Counted from the first letter of the stretch, positions 23,503 through 38,375 are shown. The stretch: DNA of 64,000 nt from Anoplolepis gracilipes (GCF_047496725.1 NC_132981.1:6290001-6354000); one strand, 5' to 3'. Notes: a model not told the origin generated them from the letters alone. Numbers and translations are program-made.

Positions 23503-25690
23503 GAAATTATACATCACCGGCGTGAGAATGGGAAATCTCTCGAAATACGGTTCCACCGGAGCGAAGGATGGAGAAGGGTGTCATGAATTTCGCAGTGGGC
23601 AAAAGAGAAATTCTGGCGGAGAATAACGGCCGAATCGTTAAAGTAATAAGGAGAGTTGATATCTGTTCGAGACAAGGTTAACGACAGGCTCAGCTGACGA
23701 GCGACGTGATCTCGCGAGAGAAATATCGTCATCGCGTAGACAGAATGATATTCTGCAATTTTTTCCCACTGACATGCCTTTCAATCTCGGTTCGGCGCAT
23801 CATTAATTTATTGTAGATGCACAAATAAGAGTAAGAAAAAATATATTCTTGTGATACCTGAGAGACGATGATAATAAAAAATCTCATATAGAGCAAAATC
23901 ATAATGCAAGAGATTTATAAGAATAAAATTTTGAAATACTTTTTAAAGAATGCAAGAATTGCATTATCCGTGTGACTGAAATATTTTCTTCGATTATGGG
24001 CTTTTTTTATAGATGTTGGAAATTATTCTATATGTTATAGAATTATTTTGAATAAATATATATGAATTATTTGTACTTTAATGTCGGATCTAATCGAACA
24101 AATTTTCACAACGAATCTGCTCCGCTAAAATTGTGCATCGACGAAAATTGAAAATGCAATCCAATTTACCCAGATAGTATATTTATACATATATCGTGAT
24201 TTAACAATTCGGCCTGCTCGTTAATAAAACTCAAAACAATCGTTGATAAGTTGAACAGATTACTTGTGTTTAATGCGGCGTTTCCACGTGTTAACTATGC
24301 GTTGAACGACTGCAAAGTAAAAGCGTAATGTATATCAAACTGTCTATTGTTCGACGGCCTGACGGTTCTGGGAGCTACGATTAATAATTCCATTCGATAA
24401 TTTTGACAGCTCGCACGATGCATCGTCCGTTATGCATGCCGGCGATGGACGATCGCACCCGTACTTGTGTAAATCGTCGACGAGGGAATCACAGTGCGCC
24501 ATTTATCACGCGTCGCTACGATTAACACCGTCGCGTATGACGCCAACGAATTGCAGATGACGGTATTATCTTTGGACGTCCGACAAACTGGCACAGGGTG
24601 TTGAATAAAATCGTCTGTCAGATTAAACGAAACGAATGTTCGTTAGGCCGCGCGCGCCCCGCTTGATAAAAAAATAACGTCATTGCATATTAAATAGCAA
24701 TGTCCGAGATGAATTTCTGTCAAAAACGTCAAATTTATAATTATTCCCTATCTATTTATCGTCAAAAGGGTATCGTTTCCAAAAAGGTATCGTTTCACAT
24801 AGATTTTTCTTTTAGCTGAATACATAAATTCCAATATCTGATAGATAGCTTCGTATAAAATTTTTGCAATCGTTTTTTATATCCATGTATTTCTCGTTTT
24901 TTATAGTTACTTCTATCTATGCATATTAGAAAATTTTCGTATTCACATTCCTTCCACATTTTCGATATCTTTTTTGTCAAGTATCCTGAAGGTTCGATAT
25001 ACAAACATCGTGGAGTCACGCATGACTTTGAAGACGAGTTCGTCGATTTAGGTCAAACGTGACGGTACTTTAAGAACGACCAACGATTTAAGCGATGGCG
25101 TTGAATATAGACGCTTGTCGTTTCATCTTTTTAAACGCAGGTGAAGAAAAAGAACGTTTATATTCTAATATAAAAAAATAAACTATTACACGACCTATTA
25201 TATCACAAACTGTTACATATTATCCCCTCCTCCTCCCGATATTTATTTCATACAATCAATCAATATAATTTTGACATTGTAATAAATATAATTGATAATT
25301 TTAATTAATTTGAGAGTACTTATTAGATATCATTGTTATTAGATCTCATTATTAAACACTGTTCGGTTAATAATAATAATATCATCGCACCACACACACA
25401 GTAATATTATTTATCTCTCTATTACAATAATTTGAATTGATTATATTAGATAAAATCAAAAATATGATTGCACGTTGTATAAACATTCGGAATTACATGT
25501 AAGAATGTATATATTATACCTACAAAACAATCATTCTTATCAAGAAATTTGTTCACAAATAATATGACAATACATAGTTATAGAAAGATAATTTGTTGCG
25601 CTTTTCTCTCACAATTCTATCTAATTCCTATTCACTCGGAAAATAGTAGCATACTTTTACCGTCCTTCGTTATCCAAATAGCAGTCGCCA
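23501..25690. other. Noncoding DNA with balanced patch
   Basis: Balanced CpG-containing patches at 23500-23760 and 24240-24660, AT-rich elsewhere. The 13-mer at 24170 resembles the end of the snap-back element found at 56868 (see findings). No gene recognised. Confidence 0.45.
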
Positions 25691-27190
25691 GTAATACAAG
25701 AACATGAAGATTATTGCAGATTGCTTTACAGTCTCGTTAAAACAGCGAGCAGCGTTATTATACCGCGTTAAAAGGGGAAAATGCTCGTTCCGATCCTTTT
25801 GTACCATTATGAAGGCAAATGAACTATGTGGAAAAGAGATGAGAAAAAAGAATAGAACGCAACAGAGTCGCGGAATCGGCGAAATCGCTCAAAAAACGAA
25901 GGCGACAGTAAAGTGTTTTTAAAACGTGTCTTCCGTCACGGGAATTATTCTCGTATTAAGAATACGTTAACGAAATAGAACCTCCTTTATCGCTCGATCA
26001 ACCGCGGTTAAAGCTGCGAAAAATATTTCCACCTACTACCATTTCTTTCTTTCGGCCACGTGAAGTCGAAGTCCTTAGTCGGCGGTTTTTCGTAGGTTTC
26101 TCTTTTGCGCGAGAGCTTCAAAAGGGGCGAAGAGAGCGCGAGCGCGCAGAAAGTTTTTCCGCTCAATTACTTTTCGGCGGGAGTCTCTAGTAGTTTGGCT
26201 CTCTCGGAGAAGTTTGCTCTCCCATTCGTGAACAGACTACATATGATGGACGATTAAAAAAGGTATCGAAAGTATGAAAGTGCTCTTTCAGCCAGGTATA
26301 TATGTGCGCCAACAAAAAGTTTTGCCCGCCAACCGTTCGCCGTTTGATATCAATTCGGTACTTTGCGGTAAGATAATAGTGAGCTCGCGGCAAAATGAGT
26401 CTCGTAAAAAATCCTTAAAAGAAAATAGAAAAGAAACGAAATCACCAATAGTTGCACCAATTGTTACATATTAGATGTAGATATTTTTTTTCAGTTAACA
26501 CGGAATACAGATTCGCTCTTACTTAAAAAGGAAGAGAGATAGTGATTATGAAATATTCAAATTTGACAAATATTTAATTATATCTTTTCTATATATTAAT
26601 CATTTTTTACGCGAAAAAAACTTGGTAATCGTTTAAATTAAGCGAGAAGTAATTAATCGAAACATTTACAAAGAAATTAACTTGAGTAATATTGATATGT
26701 GTCGTTAAATATTCAGGTAATAAACTACGTGTAAGTTTTCATTATACATTTATATTTGTCGCGTGTTCTAAGACTGTTGATTTTTAAAATAATGTAGATA
26801 CTGCATTACATTAGCATATAATATACGCATAATAAAAACATTGTAAGTAATTAGCATTATATACAAACATAGTAGTCATGCAATACATAAACTATAAAAA
26901 AAAGAGATCTTTATATTCTTCATTTATATATAATAATTCACATCTATCATAAAATAATTAAATAATTATATGTAAAAAATAATGTATACAAAACCTCAAA
27001 AATAGATTTAAATTTATAAAAAAAGAAATATATATATATATATATTATTTTATCATTAGAATGCAATAAACATGAGCTTATTTGTAGAACGGCTTTTAAT
27101 TTTTTTATCAATGCATTTTGTTGTGAGTGATACATTATTTTATCCTAAAAAATTAATTGAACGGTATAAACAAATTCGACCCTTTGCATT
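25691..27190. other. Balanced patch, then AT-rich DNA
   Basis: Positions 25691-26470 are balanced, with short unrecognised frames. Positions 26500-27190 are AT-rich, with a short TA array near 27029-27045. Confidence 0.45.
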
Positions 27191-29580
27191 TTAAATATTC
27201 ACCCCAGTTTGAGTCTGTATGCCCGTATACTGCGCGTCATTATTTCAACTACATTCTCTCTCAGTGTCAATCATCAATTTTACATATTTACTGCACGAAT
27301 CGATTTCGGAGGTTACATATATTTCCCACATAAGACATCTTTCGCGGAAGGATACGGGCTCCTCGTTATTCACTCAATAGTGCTTTGCGGTTGGCAGCAC
27401 ATAAATAGCGGCATGATTAACGACCACCGAGATCTCTATGAAGAACTTTTCGAGAGCGACAAAACGTGACCCGGTTGTCTCTCCACGGCAAGTAAGTAAT
27501 TTCGTGAAAACCTGTCGGGTGCATCGCGCGCGACTTCTGTGTTTTCCTTCGAGGCTTCCTGGCTGCTCTAAAGATCAATGATGATTTCCTTTCGCGTTTA
27601 TGGTGACCTGGCCGACTTACAAGTTTTTCCCATTATGTTAATATTCCGCTCAGACGCGTCGTTCAACAATATAAAGAGGGTTCGAAGTTTCAAGTGGCTT
27701 CTACATTGTCGCGAGGTCAAAATCGATAAGAACACCTTCCCTCTCGACGTGCAAATCAGATTTGTTCTCGGTACACTTTGCCTAAAGATATCTACGGTAA
27801 CATTTCATATTCTTAACACGACGTATCTGTTAACCTATTTTTTTTTTATCAAAATTTATATTTTTAATACAAATTTTTTAACTCGGTTTTTATAAATACT
27901 CTTCCAATTCATTCAACTCTTTTAATTCGTTCCAATTCTTCTTTGATCATATCTACTTAATGAGCCATCAAAGATGAAAGTACTCGGGAAGTATTTTCAC
28001 AAAAGCCATTTACTTGATATTAAGTTTCCAAATCAATTTGTAATGTATAATAGTAAAGTATATAATCTCATATTCTAAAATTATTAATACCATATTTTCT
28101 TAATTAAACAAATAAACAAATTCTTAAAATATTTGAATTAAAAAATTAAGATGTTTTAATATTCTAAAACAAAATATATATATAAAAATAATTTATCAGA
28201 TTTTTTACATGACTTTTTTATATTTACTTTAAATTTATTTATTTAATTAACATATAGTTAGAATAATAATACGTATGTATAATACGTATATATAATAAAA
28301 CACATATTTTAATCATAAGTTTTTTTTACTAATTTATTAAAAACTATGTAAATTAAAATTGTCAACGACAATTAAAAGTTCTATTTTTTTAAATAAATTT
28401 TTTTGATAAAATAGACCAGAACATTTAGATATCCATCTACTGATAAAAATAGATTAGTTTTTCTTTTAACGATTGACATGAAGATTAAATGCCTTAACAG
28501 CGAACGTATCGATCATCATGGTTACACCGGTAAAAAATGAAACTGTCAAACACGCGCGATAAAATCCATGTCGCTGAATATTTCAAGGACATTCGCGATA
28601 TAGAAGGCATTTTTTTTTTACGATCAGGACTCAGCTGCACGAACGATCCGACATATCGTTCCGCGTGAAAATACCAGAATACATCCTTCATCGGTTCGAC
28701 GGCACTATATGTTTTGTCATTTGGTAACACACGCGTGGCACAGCTGCGGCTCGTTCACGAGCGTGATCCGCCTGCTTAAAACACGGCACTTGACAACGCA
28801 CACGCCGGTTTACACGGTCGTTAAGCCCCGGACGTGTCGCCGCGCCATTATCGTGACGATTAGAGATCAGATCGTTACGGGTTCAAGTTATTGTGCAACC
28901 ACGGGATGCAGTTACGAGGTTTCACATACGGTGTTACCCACGCGATCGCATTCGCGGCTCTTCATTTTTCCGCTATGCCAAAATCAGGCATTGAATACTG
29001 TTTTTTTTCTACGTATAATTAATATCGCAAATGGATCGTTAAATCTATTCAGAACGAAACAAAAGTTAATATTCTAACACTAAATATGAGCCAAAAATAA
29101 TTAAAATATATAAAATAATTAAATATTATCTATTACAAAACAAAAATATGAAAATCGAGATTATTATGTGAGAGAGATATCTATTCAGAATATAATATTT
29201 TTTCCAACATATATTAATGCCAACAAAGTTTTACTATACTATTAAATAATTCGGTACAAATATGTAATTTATCGAATTTAGTTTCATTATAGACTATGTA
29301 AAAAAATATATGTGTAACAAATAAATTTATTTAAAATTTTAAAATTAAAATCTAAAAAAAAAACTTAAAAAAATATTCATTATTAAATAAAAAAAATGAC
29401 TTTAAAAATCTGATAAAAAGTATTTTCGTTCGACATAACCATATCATACATAATATAATATGTATATTAAAAGCAGCGATAAAATTCATAATCTTTAATA
29501 TGATTTTGATGATATAAGAATAATGCAAAAGATTACACAAAGTACATTAGGTACATTTTTTGTAGGAATGTCAACCTTAG
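27191..29580. other. Alternating balanced and AT-rich DNA
   Basis: Balanced patches at 27190-27800 and 28490-28980 hold open frames of 86, 105 and 122 codons that I cannot assign. A duplicated ATACGTAT motif lies at 28269-28294. AT-rich elsewhere. Confidence 0.45.
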
Positions 29581-32500
29581 TATTATCAACGCGAGCGCAT
29601 GGTGACGGTATAGAACAATTTAATCTGTTCCACGGAAAACAACTTGTCGCTTTGGAACGCTTCGCAAGAAAACAGGAGACATAGGCGAAAGAAAAAGAGA
29701 GCTCGCCGGGAACGTGTAAACCCGAGATAGAGTTTACGTATTTTCACGGACGGAACCAAGTTGCTTGGTAGATTTTCCAGTAACACATTCCACCAAACTT
29801 TCCACTCGCTTCTCTACCTTACACGATCTTCTTCTTATTCCATTCCTTTTCAATAGAAAATCCTTATCAGACACTGACATCAGCGTAAATCTATGTTTAT
29901 TCACACATTTGTACAAGATTAACAATTAATTATTTTACTTTTATTGGTTGTAATTTTAATATAAAATAAAACGCTAGATAATAGCTATATAAATATCACG
30001 ATTTTACTGTAACTATGTCTTTTAAAAAATTATGTATTTAACATTACATTGTAGGTTGATCTTGGAAACTAGATATTGAAAAATGTTTAAATGCATGACG
30101 AGGGACGCATAACACGACAAACTGACGGCGGCGGAGATCGAATGAAATCAGTGTCAGGAGGATTTCCATGCAAATTCAATGGAAAAGTCTAACAGGATAT
30201 GCCTCGAGGGATTGAAAATAAAATCCGACTTACGACTAACTAAATTTGAATTTTTATGAATAGGCATTGAAAAAGTAGAAATTTAAAAGTAGACTATTTT
30301 AGTAAATAAAAAATATTTTGAGATATATTTTCTCGATAAAACCGAAAATATTCCATTAACATATATAATGCTAATTAATTCTAGTGGTGAGATACGAAAA
30401 TAAAAATAATTTTTGGTAGCAATTTTTTTCATATAAAATAAAAAGCAATTTAACCGTGTTAGAAACGACGATAGTTAATCATTACTTAGTTAAAAAATAC
30501 TATTTAATATGTAAATTTTTCGGAAAGTAAGAACTAAGGAAAATTTCAATGTTTTGGAATACAATGTTAAAGTTGAAAATTAAATTAAATTAAATATAAT
30601 AATTTCGCGTATTATACTGAAATTAAAAAGTTTCCGCAAAAATGTATTTATATATCAAATAAAATATTCGATATAAACCGTAGTATTATTATAATTACTA
30701 CCGACTCAAGGAAACTTCTTAATTAGTAATTACGAGTTTCGATAGAGCAGCCTGAGAAAGAACACTGTAGATTATATAGAAAACTCATGTGATCCCGACC
30801 TGACGTATGAGAATTAAAATAGAGAAGTAACTAGAAATTTTATACGCGTGTCATTCGCCAGTTGAGTAGTATACAAGTGTGTAACAGGAAACGCCTGACT
30901 TTTTTAATCAAGATTATTGTTTTGTCACGAGGTCAGCCACGTCGTATTCTCAACGATTTTGCGTCCAATTACTTTCCTTCCGCAGCTTTGTTGCACCCTG
31001 ACATTTGAGTACCCTTGTATTTTCGGGAAAGCGATATCGCGTTGCAAAGCTGACCTGGTTTCGCAACCACGCGATCTACGCTATCGTTCGTAATATTGAT
31101 ACTTTATAGAAGTAGCAATTTTTTCAATAATCGCGAGATATATAAGCGAATGATATGAATAAATAAATCGATTGAAACCTAAATAATTTCAAAATATTAC
31201 GTTTTGCGATTAACAAAAGATAATAATATCACTGGAAATTAAAAATAAATATATTATTTGAATGCCTCAAACAGTTTTTATTTTCCTCGTATAAATAAAG
31301 CGTATTCTCTGAATTTGATGGATTGGGCCATTGTAATGCCTTGCACAATGCGCGCATCACAGTTTTTCGTGCGTTATTTATAAATATTACTCATAAATGT
31401 ATTGTATTAGATTGGTTAAAATTATATAATATTTTTGTGAAAAGGTGGTGTATATAATCCCGATTTGCACAACCTGTGATTATGAAATATTAATGCAAAA
31501 TTCAATTGCACACTGATATTAACGATATCCTATGTAAGGTTCTTCCATAGTACTCATGCGTTAAAAAGTTACATGTTTAATATTTTAAATGATGAGCCAT
31601 TATTTAGCTGCGATGATATACAATATTAAATTCATCGATCTACGCAATATAATTAATTGCGCATTCAATGATTCCGTTATCTACTTCGTTTAATGTTTGG
31701 AGTGAATAAAGCGCAAGAGCCCACGTTACAAACCGTATTAAAATTATTTATCCGCAGTACGTACAAGTGCTCCATTTCGACGTCCGTAATTATATATCCA
31801 TGAAAGAAGAAATGTATAATTTCCGCTAAAATGTTGACGAGGAGAAATTCGCACAAATTAAAATAATGAAACCAGAAAATTAATATCTTTATTTATTTAC
31901 ATCTTTCGTCACGTTTAACCGTTGTACGTAGAGGAAGAGCGTATGAATAAGTAAATCGATTAATGTGTGTTAGCTCATTTACAAGATTAAAAAAGTGACT
32001 TCAATGAAAAATATACTTTCAAGTTAAAAATATATCTCTAATTACATAATACAAATCTCGGATTTTTATCTTTTCAAAAATATCGCAAAGCAATCTGGTT
32101 GCCGGTTAAAGCTGTAAACGTAAAAACATTTTAAATAATTCACGTTTATTGTGCTAGGCTTTATGCGTGCTGCACTCGTGCATGCAATACTAAGCATATT
32201 GATCCCCTCTTTCATAATATCGGTATCGTTCTGTTGCGCTTTCCGAGCGCTCTCTGTTTTAATGCGGTGAAAGTGCTCGCGAACGGCAAAAGTCAAGTTG
32301 AATGGCATGAGAATCAAGCGCAGCAGCAAACGCAGTAACGTTCACCATACAATCGTCAATATAGCGTGTTTCGCAAAAAATTTTTCGTTACCGTGCAGAA
32401 TAATTAAATGAAACAGTAAACTATGTGCCGTACTGTAGATTACATATAAAATAGATGTCGCACAAAATCATATAAAAAATTATTCGTCTTTTTTATACAT

Positions 32501-33400
32501 CGCAATTATCATTACATAGAAATTATCTTTTTGTATGCATAATGTTATGTATATTTAAAGCCACAAATATCCAAATTATACATTTCAAGTGCAAAAAAAA
32601 TTGTCCTGTAATATTAATAATCATTAAAATCGATTTTTTTATGCATTAACGTAATTTTCTTGAAGAATTTTTTGATTATATGTATATATCTATATGCATA
32701 TAATGTAGTGAAAATAGAATTTAAAAATGAAAGCTCATTGTTAAATTTTCTCCATACTTTTGAACGTCGTAATTTCGAAGCACGTTTATGACGATGACGC
32801 ACCAGCTGGAACAAATGGTTGCGTGCATAGGGCGAAGGGACCGAATTAATCAGACGCAGCTGGAAATGAATCGAATTAATTATTGCAATTACGGCAATTA
32901 ACGGATACCGACGGCGGCCGTACGTGATTCTCTCGCTAACCAAATATGCGAATACGAAGAGCTTTATAATGCAGAGGCCGTGGAGAGATTCAAGATGAGT
33001 TTGCAAAGATTTCGCAGAAAAGTATTCGGGAAATAATACATATTTTTTTGTACAAGCTAATTTTTTAAATAGCTATCGTTGTAAAGAGCTATCAGAGAAC
33101 ATTTTACTTTTTCATTTCTGAGAAAATAATTTTTTGTAAATTAGAAATTAATCTCTTTATCCAAATTAAACAATTATGTGCAATTATATATGTTATTCTA
33201 TTGCACTATTTCACTGTAATTTTTATTATTTTAAGTGTGTAATGCAAGAAAAATATAATAAAATTTTGCTCGCTTTTCAAACTACTACTTAAGATACTTA
33301 TTCGTGTAATAAACTTACGAATAATACAAATAATTAATAAGATTTCAAATGTAAATGTATGGTAAAAAGCAAAAGCTTCGAAGAACAGATAGCCCAAGAT
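29581..33400. other. Mostly AT-rich noncoding DNA
   Basis: Small balanced patches near 29590-29830, 30080-30240, 30880-31100 and 32760-33010. No recognisable open frame or RNA. Confidence 0.5.
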
Positions 33401-33416
33401 GAATTTTACAATTCAA

Positions 33417-33552
33417 ACCAATAGGAAATGCAGATATCTTCAAACTGACGAACCGAAATGAAGATTTCATTGGTCTTTCGCACTAATCAAAATGCAAAAG
33501 ACAATATTGACTCATAAAATTGGTCGATTATGAAAGAGGTCGATTTATTGGT
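33417..33552. promoter_or_regulatory. Four CCAAT boxes in 136 bp
   Basis: ACCAAT at 33417-33422 and its reverse complement ATTGGT at 33469-33474, 33519-33524 and 33547-33552. CCAAT is the known core of the NF-Y site. The first three are spaced 50-52 bp apart. No gene start is evident nearby, so function is inference. Confidence 0.25.
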
Positions 33553-35050
33553 TCCTGAATAGCTAGTCTAGAAAACGAATCATTATCTTTAACATTACGA
33601 AATCGTTTTAATTACACATCACGCGTATCATGACAAATTATTCTGTTTTAAGACAGATTGAAATGATTGTGACGAGAAATGATTGAAACTCGATCTTACG
33701 AACGTACGAGAGATCTCACCTTCAGTTTCACATCTTAAATATCAAAGAATATATTAATTTAAAGAAGAATACTAGAGAGTTCGAGAACTATCAAATATAT
33801 AGTAAAACACAATCGTGAGCATTTGGTAGTATTAATAAGGATTATTAATTGCGAGCGATCTATGTACCTTTGTCTTGAATCAGGTTCATTCACGAACATA
33901 CAAGCCCGGCTTCTATCCAATTCCTCTTTCCAGACCTGTACCGTTTTCTCGATGTTCGGAAGGTATGTTTCCGTCTGTGCGCGTACCCTTGCCGTGAACT
34001 CTCTGCCACATCCCTTCGGTACTCGGGAAAGTCTTTTAATACATCGCCATCCCAACTACGGGATAAAGCGATTGCCGAAGTTCGTTAGAAAGTTTAACGG
34101 CGAGGAGAGTATTGTTTAAAAAAGCAATAGGAAAGTTTCGTTCATTAGCAGCATAGAAGGCGTAAGAGCTGGCCCTGCGATAGATAGGGGAGCTGCACTG
34201 TAGTTACACGGAGAGCTGAGAAAGTAACGTAATTTCTACCAATTTTAACTGTGTGTATATTACGATCCGACTCATTCCTGAAGAACTGTATATCACGATT
34301 GCATTACGCAAAAGTCCGTGACGTCGATGCGGACTCCAGTCGATCGGTTTCTCCCAATTAATAAAACAAACCAATGGCCGGCAGCTTATCCAGGGATTTG
34401 TCTGGTCTTCGCTATCCCACAATTCCAACTAATCGCGTAATTTCAAGATCACGAAAAAGATAAAAGACTATTCTGGTACTATCACTTCTCTGATCTATAA
34501 TTGAATTCGCGTAAATTATGGTCGACAATTCTCGATCTAATATGTACTTTAAATTTTTTTATCCTATTGTACATACGAATGTTTGAAAAAGTTGTCCATT
34601 TTCGTGAAATTTATGTAAGAAATATACGAGAGTCATGTATAAAATGTAACATAAGCGCATAAAGAGAAACATATTTCGGTATTATATTAATAATGTCGAA
34701 ATTAATGTTTAAAATTTTGCTCAACTTAGCGTTGTTAATTTAAACAGTTTTTTTTTAAATAAATTCAATATAATTAATATTTTAATTTATACAAACATCA
34801 ACTGACTTACCTGTATATTTTTAGAACACATCGCCATCAAAAGTTAATGAACGTATTTAATTATTATGCTTGATTTACAATCGATGAGTAAAACTAACAA
34901 ATTTGCACGAATATCGCTCCAGAGTATTTCGACTTGTTACCGCATTACATACGACAAAGTAAACATTTATCAGGAGAAAGATAGTAGATTTGTTGACGTA
35001 AAGGAAAAAAGGAACGAAAATTGAAAGAGAAAGAGAGAAAATTTGAATGA
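33553..35050. other. Noncoding DNA with balanced patch
   Basis: Positions 33880-34440 are balanced, with 74-98-codon frames on both strands and no recognisable product. The rest is AT-rich. Confidence 0.45.
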
Positions 35051-35054
35051 GTAT

Positions 35055-35073
35055 TAGAGAGAGAGAGAGAGAG
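35055..35073. repeat. (GA)n microsatellite
   Basis: Short GA array of about nine units. Confidence 0.85.
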
Positions 35074-35074
35074 A

Positions 35075-37140
35075 AGGAAATAGCAACGTACAATTTACGC
35101 GTGCAAATGCAAACAACCAATTAGGGCGAGACCTTTGACGTAAAAACGGGTACACACGCCGCACATAGACTCGGTTTCCTTTGAAAAACGCCAGCTAATA
35201 TTTTATAAATGGCCGCTGGCATTGGTCTCTGCCGTACATGGCTATACGAAGCATACAAGTGGCGAACAGCACGGGCAGAAAATTACCAGGTTTTCACGGT
35301 TTACGGTGTTTTTGACACTATCGTGAAAGGCGACTCGTGAAATGTGAAACTGGAGTGCTCGATTAAGCAGACGTTTATTAACAACAATTTAAGCGGTTTA
35401 AATTTCCTCGAATTTTATAAATATATATATTAATGAAGATAAAAGAATAAAGTATCAAAATGTCAAAGTAATTAAAAGGAAAAAAAAAAAAATACTTTAG
35501 ATCTTTTTTACAACTACATATAAACGATATTTTTATCTTTTACATTTTCACGCTGCTGTGTTAAAACATAAAAAAAAATATCTGACTGAAAACTACGTAT
35601 AATTGGTCGTCATTTCATATATTGTATATTAACACTTTATATATATAATACGTACACTAATAATAATACGTAGCCAATTGTTTTAAAATTAAAAGAATTT
35701 AATTTATTTTATAAATCTGTTGTAAATTGTAATTCTATTTGATTCCAACATTAATACACAAACATTTTAAATAAAAGATATTCTTGCAAAATTGCAAGTT
35801 TTTTTGTTTCAAGTTGAAAGAATAATGTCTTATAAATTATAAAGTATATTAAACAATAAGCCATTAACACCTACAAAAAAAGTTCTCTGTTCTAACCCTC
35901 ACGAACAAGTTTATAATAGAAAGTTTCTGTGAAAAAATTTCGCCTTTAAGGAAAGTTTTTCTCAACTATAGATTTTTCCTAAGAAATATTATCAGAAACT
36001 TTTCCATAGAATGCATTTCTTTTTTTTATAGCCGTACAGAGTGTAAATTCGCGCTTTCGTTTAACATCGAGCCAATTAGCTTTCATTTTATGAATAATAA
36101 ACGTATATATTTCACACATAATGCGCCAATTACTATATGTATATAAAACTGTTATATATGTTGTTAAATGTTATAATAATGTTGTTATAAATAAGATACT
36201 GAGATATGACAAATGCAAATATATGCAAAATTACATTAGTTTTTAAATATTTTCAGCAGCTTTAAAAATGGAAAATATATGTAAATGTACTAATAACATA
36301 TAAATATAAATAATTCAAATTATCACATTTCCATATTTAATAAAAATTATTGTACTTTACGTAAATATGATTCATTGATAGAAAAAATCCCATTAAAAAT
36401 CACATTTTTCTTGCTGTCTTATGGTGTCTATGGGAGAGCTTTTCTTTTTTTCTCTCTCTTTCTCTCTTATAATTTCAATTAAATTTATTTATTTTATTAG
36501 ATATGATATACATTTAAAATATTATAAAAATATTTTTATAAGTTTGGAGTAAATTATGTATGTGTGAATATAAAATATTCATTTTAATTATATTTAATAT
36601 ATACTCATAAACCCACACACACTCATATATGCTATTCTCTTTGCTCTTTTATTCCGTTTTTATACATGAATTAAAGATGAGCACGTGGATAAAGGAAACT
36701 AGCCATGCAGCAAACAAACTATCAGTATCACAGTACTTGTTTTCGTATGCAGAAGCAAGGATGTTAACGTTTTAGAAATTGTTGCTAACTGGGGCCCGTT
36801 GATGAAGCGCCACTTGGGTCAGGAGCACATAAATATGCACATGGGAACGAGCACAAAGGGCACAAAATTACCAGACTCTTTCCCTTTACCGTGTTTTCTA
36901 CACTTTCATTGCGAATAACCGTGCTCATGAGAACTGACTGTGTATTACGTCGCAAATTCATTTTAACAAATGAACAAACGTTTTCTGTACTTATGCACAG
37001 GATAGAGTTTCTACATTAATGAGAACGTTATAAATTAATTTTTATTTAAATCTATTTAGATAATGTGCTTTAACGAAAAGAACAATACGTAAATGTATTT
37101 GTCGATAATTACTAATATTAATATTGGCAGCAAGCATTTA
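35075..37140. other. Mostly AT-rich noncoding DNA
   Basis: Balanced patches at 35090-35340 and 36680-36960. A run of 13 A residues lies near 35479. No gene recognised. Confidence 0.5.
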
Positions 37141-37149
37141 ATTTTTTTA

Positions 37150-37163
37150 TTCCCACGTGAGAA
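37150..37163. promoter_or_regulatory. Overlapping Su(H)-like sites over an E-box
   Basis: TTCCCACGTGAGAA contains CACGTG at 37154-37159. Read on the minus strand its left part is CGTGGGAA, and on the plus strand its right part is CGTGAGAA. Both fit YGTGRGAA, the published Su(H)/CSL consensus. The 14 bp are therefore a near-palindrome combining two opposed CSL sites and one bHLH site. Occupancy is not shown by sequence. Confidence 0.25.
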
Positions 37164-38306
37164 TATGAATTTATATTTAATCGCAAACAATTTTTAATCT
37201 AATAATATATAAATCTATATATTACAAAGTGGGTTTCACGACAGGAACATAACAAACTTCTCCGTTTAAAACGAAATATAGTAGTCCAATAACAACGTTA
37301 GAGAACTTTCTTGTAAACTTGTCCAAGAAAATTGCGCTCGGTTGCGCTCGTGTTGTTCGAAAAAGCTTATATTTTATAAACAGCTGTTGGCATCGAATAT
37401 ACACATACGGAGACTCACACGAGAAACATGGTGCCTCATTCTTTTTTCACGCTTACAATATTCCCGACTACCTTGCTGAAAACGGAGGTAATATGTGCAC
37501 TCGTAAAATCCAAATGGTTACATCCCATACCGCAGTCATGCCAACGAATGTGCAAACATAGGTGCGACTCGTGCGAGCCGGGTTTAATTTTCGAAGTAAC
37601 ATCGATATCAATCTAGAACTTGCTACTTATTCAAATATGATACTTTACTGAAAGTGCGAAGACAGAAACGGAAGTTCATCGGGCTTATGAGTCGCCGAAC
37701 TGTATTTAAAATAATCAATATCAAGGGAATATACTATTCGTTATCAAGATAAAGGAGTCATCAAGTGTCTATTCAAATTAGTTTGTACAATCTTCGAAAA
37801 CAAGTAAGTCTACGATTTTCGCTTCGTTATATTCTGAAGACTCATCTCCCTTAATGAATTCAAGTTTCTGTGAACTGTAAACTTGATTCAATCCAATTAT
37901 TAGATTGTATACAAGACGAAAAATACAAATTCTAGTATCATGGTTCGACAAAGCTGAAAGGTCTACAATGAAAAAGTAATGGCTATGGAAATAATCATAG
38001 TTGAATAAAAGAATATGTTGATTAAACAAGAGGAATTAAGACACGAGCTTTTTTCTTGAGACGCAAATATAATATATCGTATGTAAGCATAGAATGTTCT
38101 AACTTTCAAGCTTGAGATATCATCCGTTTACGCTTAACGAACTGCCAAGGCTAATGCGTCACGTCTCTGTACAGAGAAGAGCGCTACGGAATTCCAATAT
38201 GCGCAATTATATTGAAGACTGTGCATCCTGCGCACACCAGAATGAAGGCGGAAGTTCGTAAACAGCAATATCTTATCTGAATTAAGCACTTTACTGTATC
38301 TCATAT

Positions 38307-38308
<2 letters not shown>
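37164..38308. other. Noncoding DNA of mixed composition
   Basis: Short overlapping frames at 37220-37620 on both strands, none recognisable. No structured element seen. Confidence 0.45.
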
Positions 38309-38309
<1 letters not shown>

Positions 38310-38341
<32 letters not shown>

Positions 38342-38344
38342 CCT

Positions 38345-38375
<31 letters not shown>

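Noticed and set aside
27492..27497. Perfect splice-donor string GTAAGT after CAA
   Set aside because: The preceding frame has a stop just upstream, and no acceptor or coding segment supports an exon.
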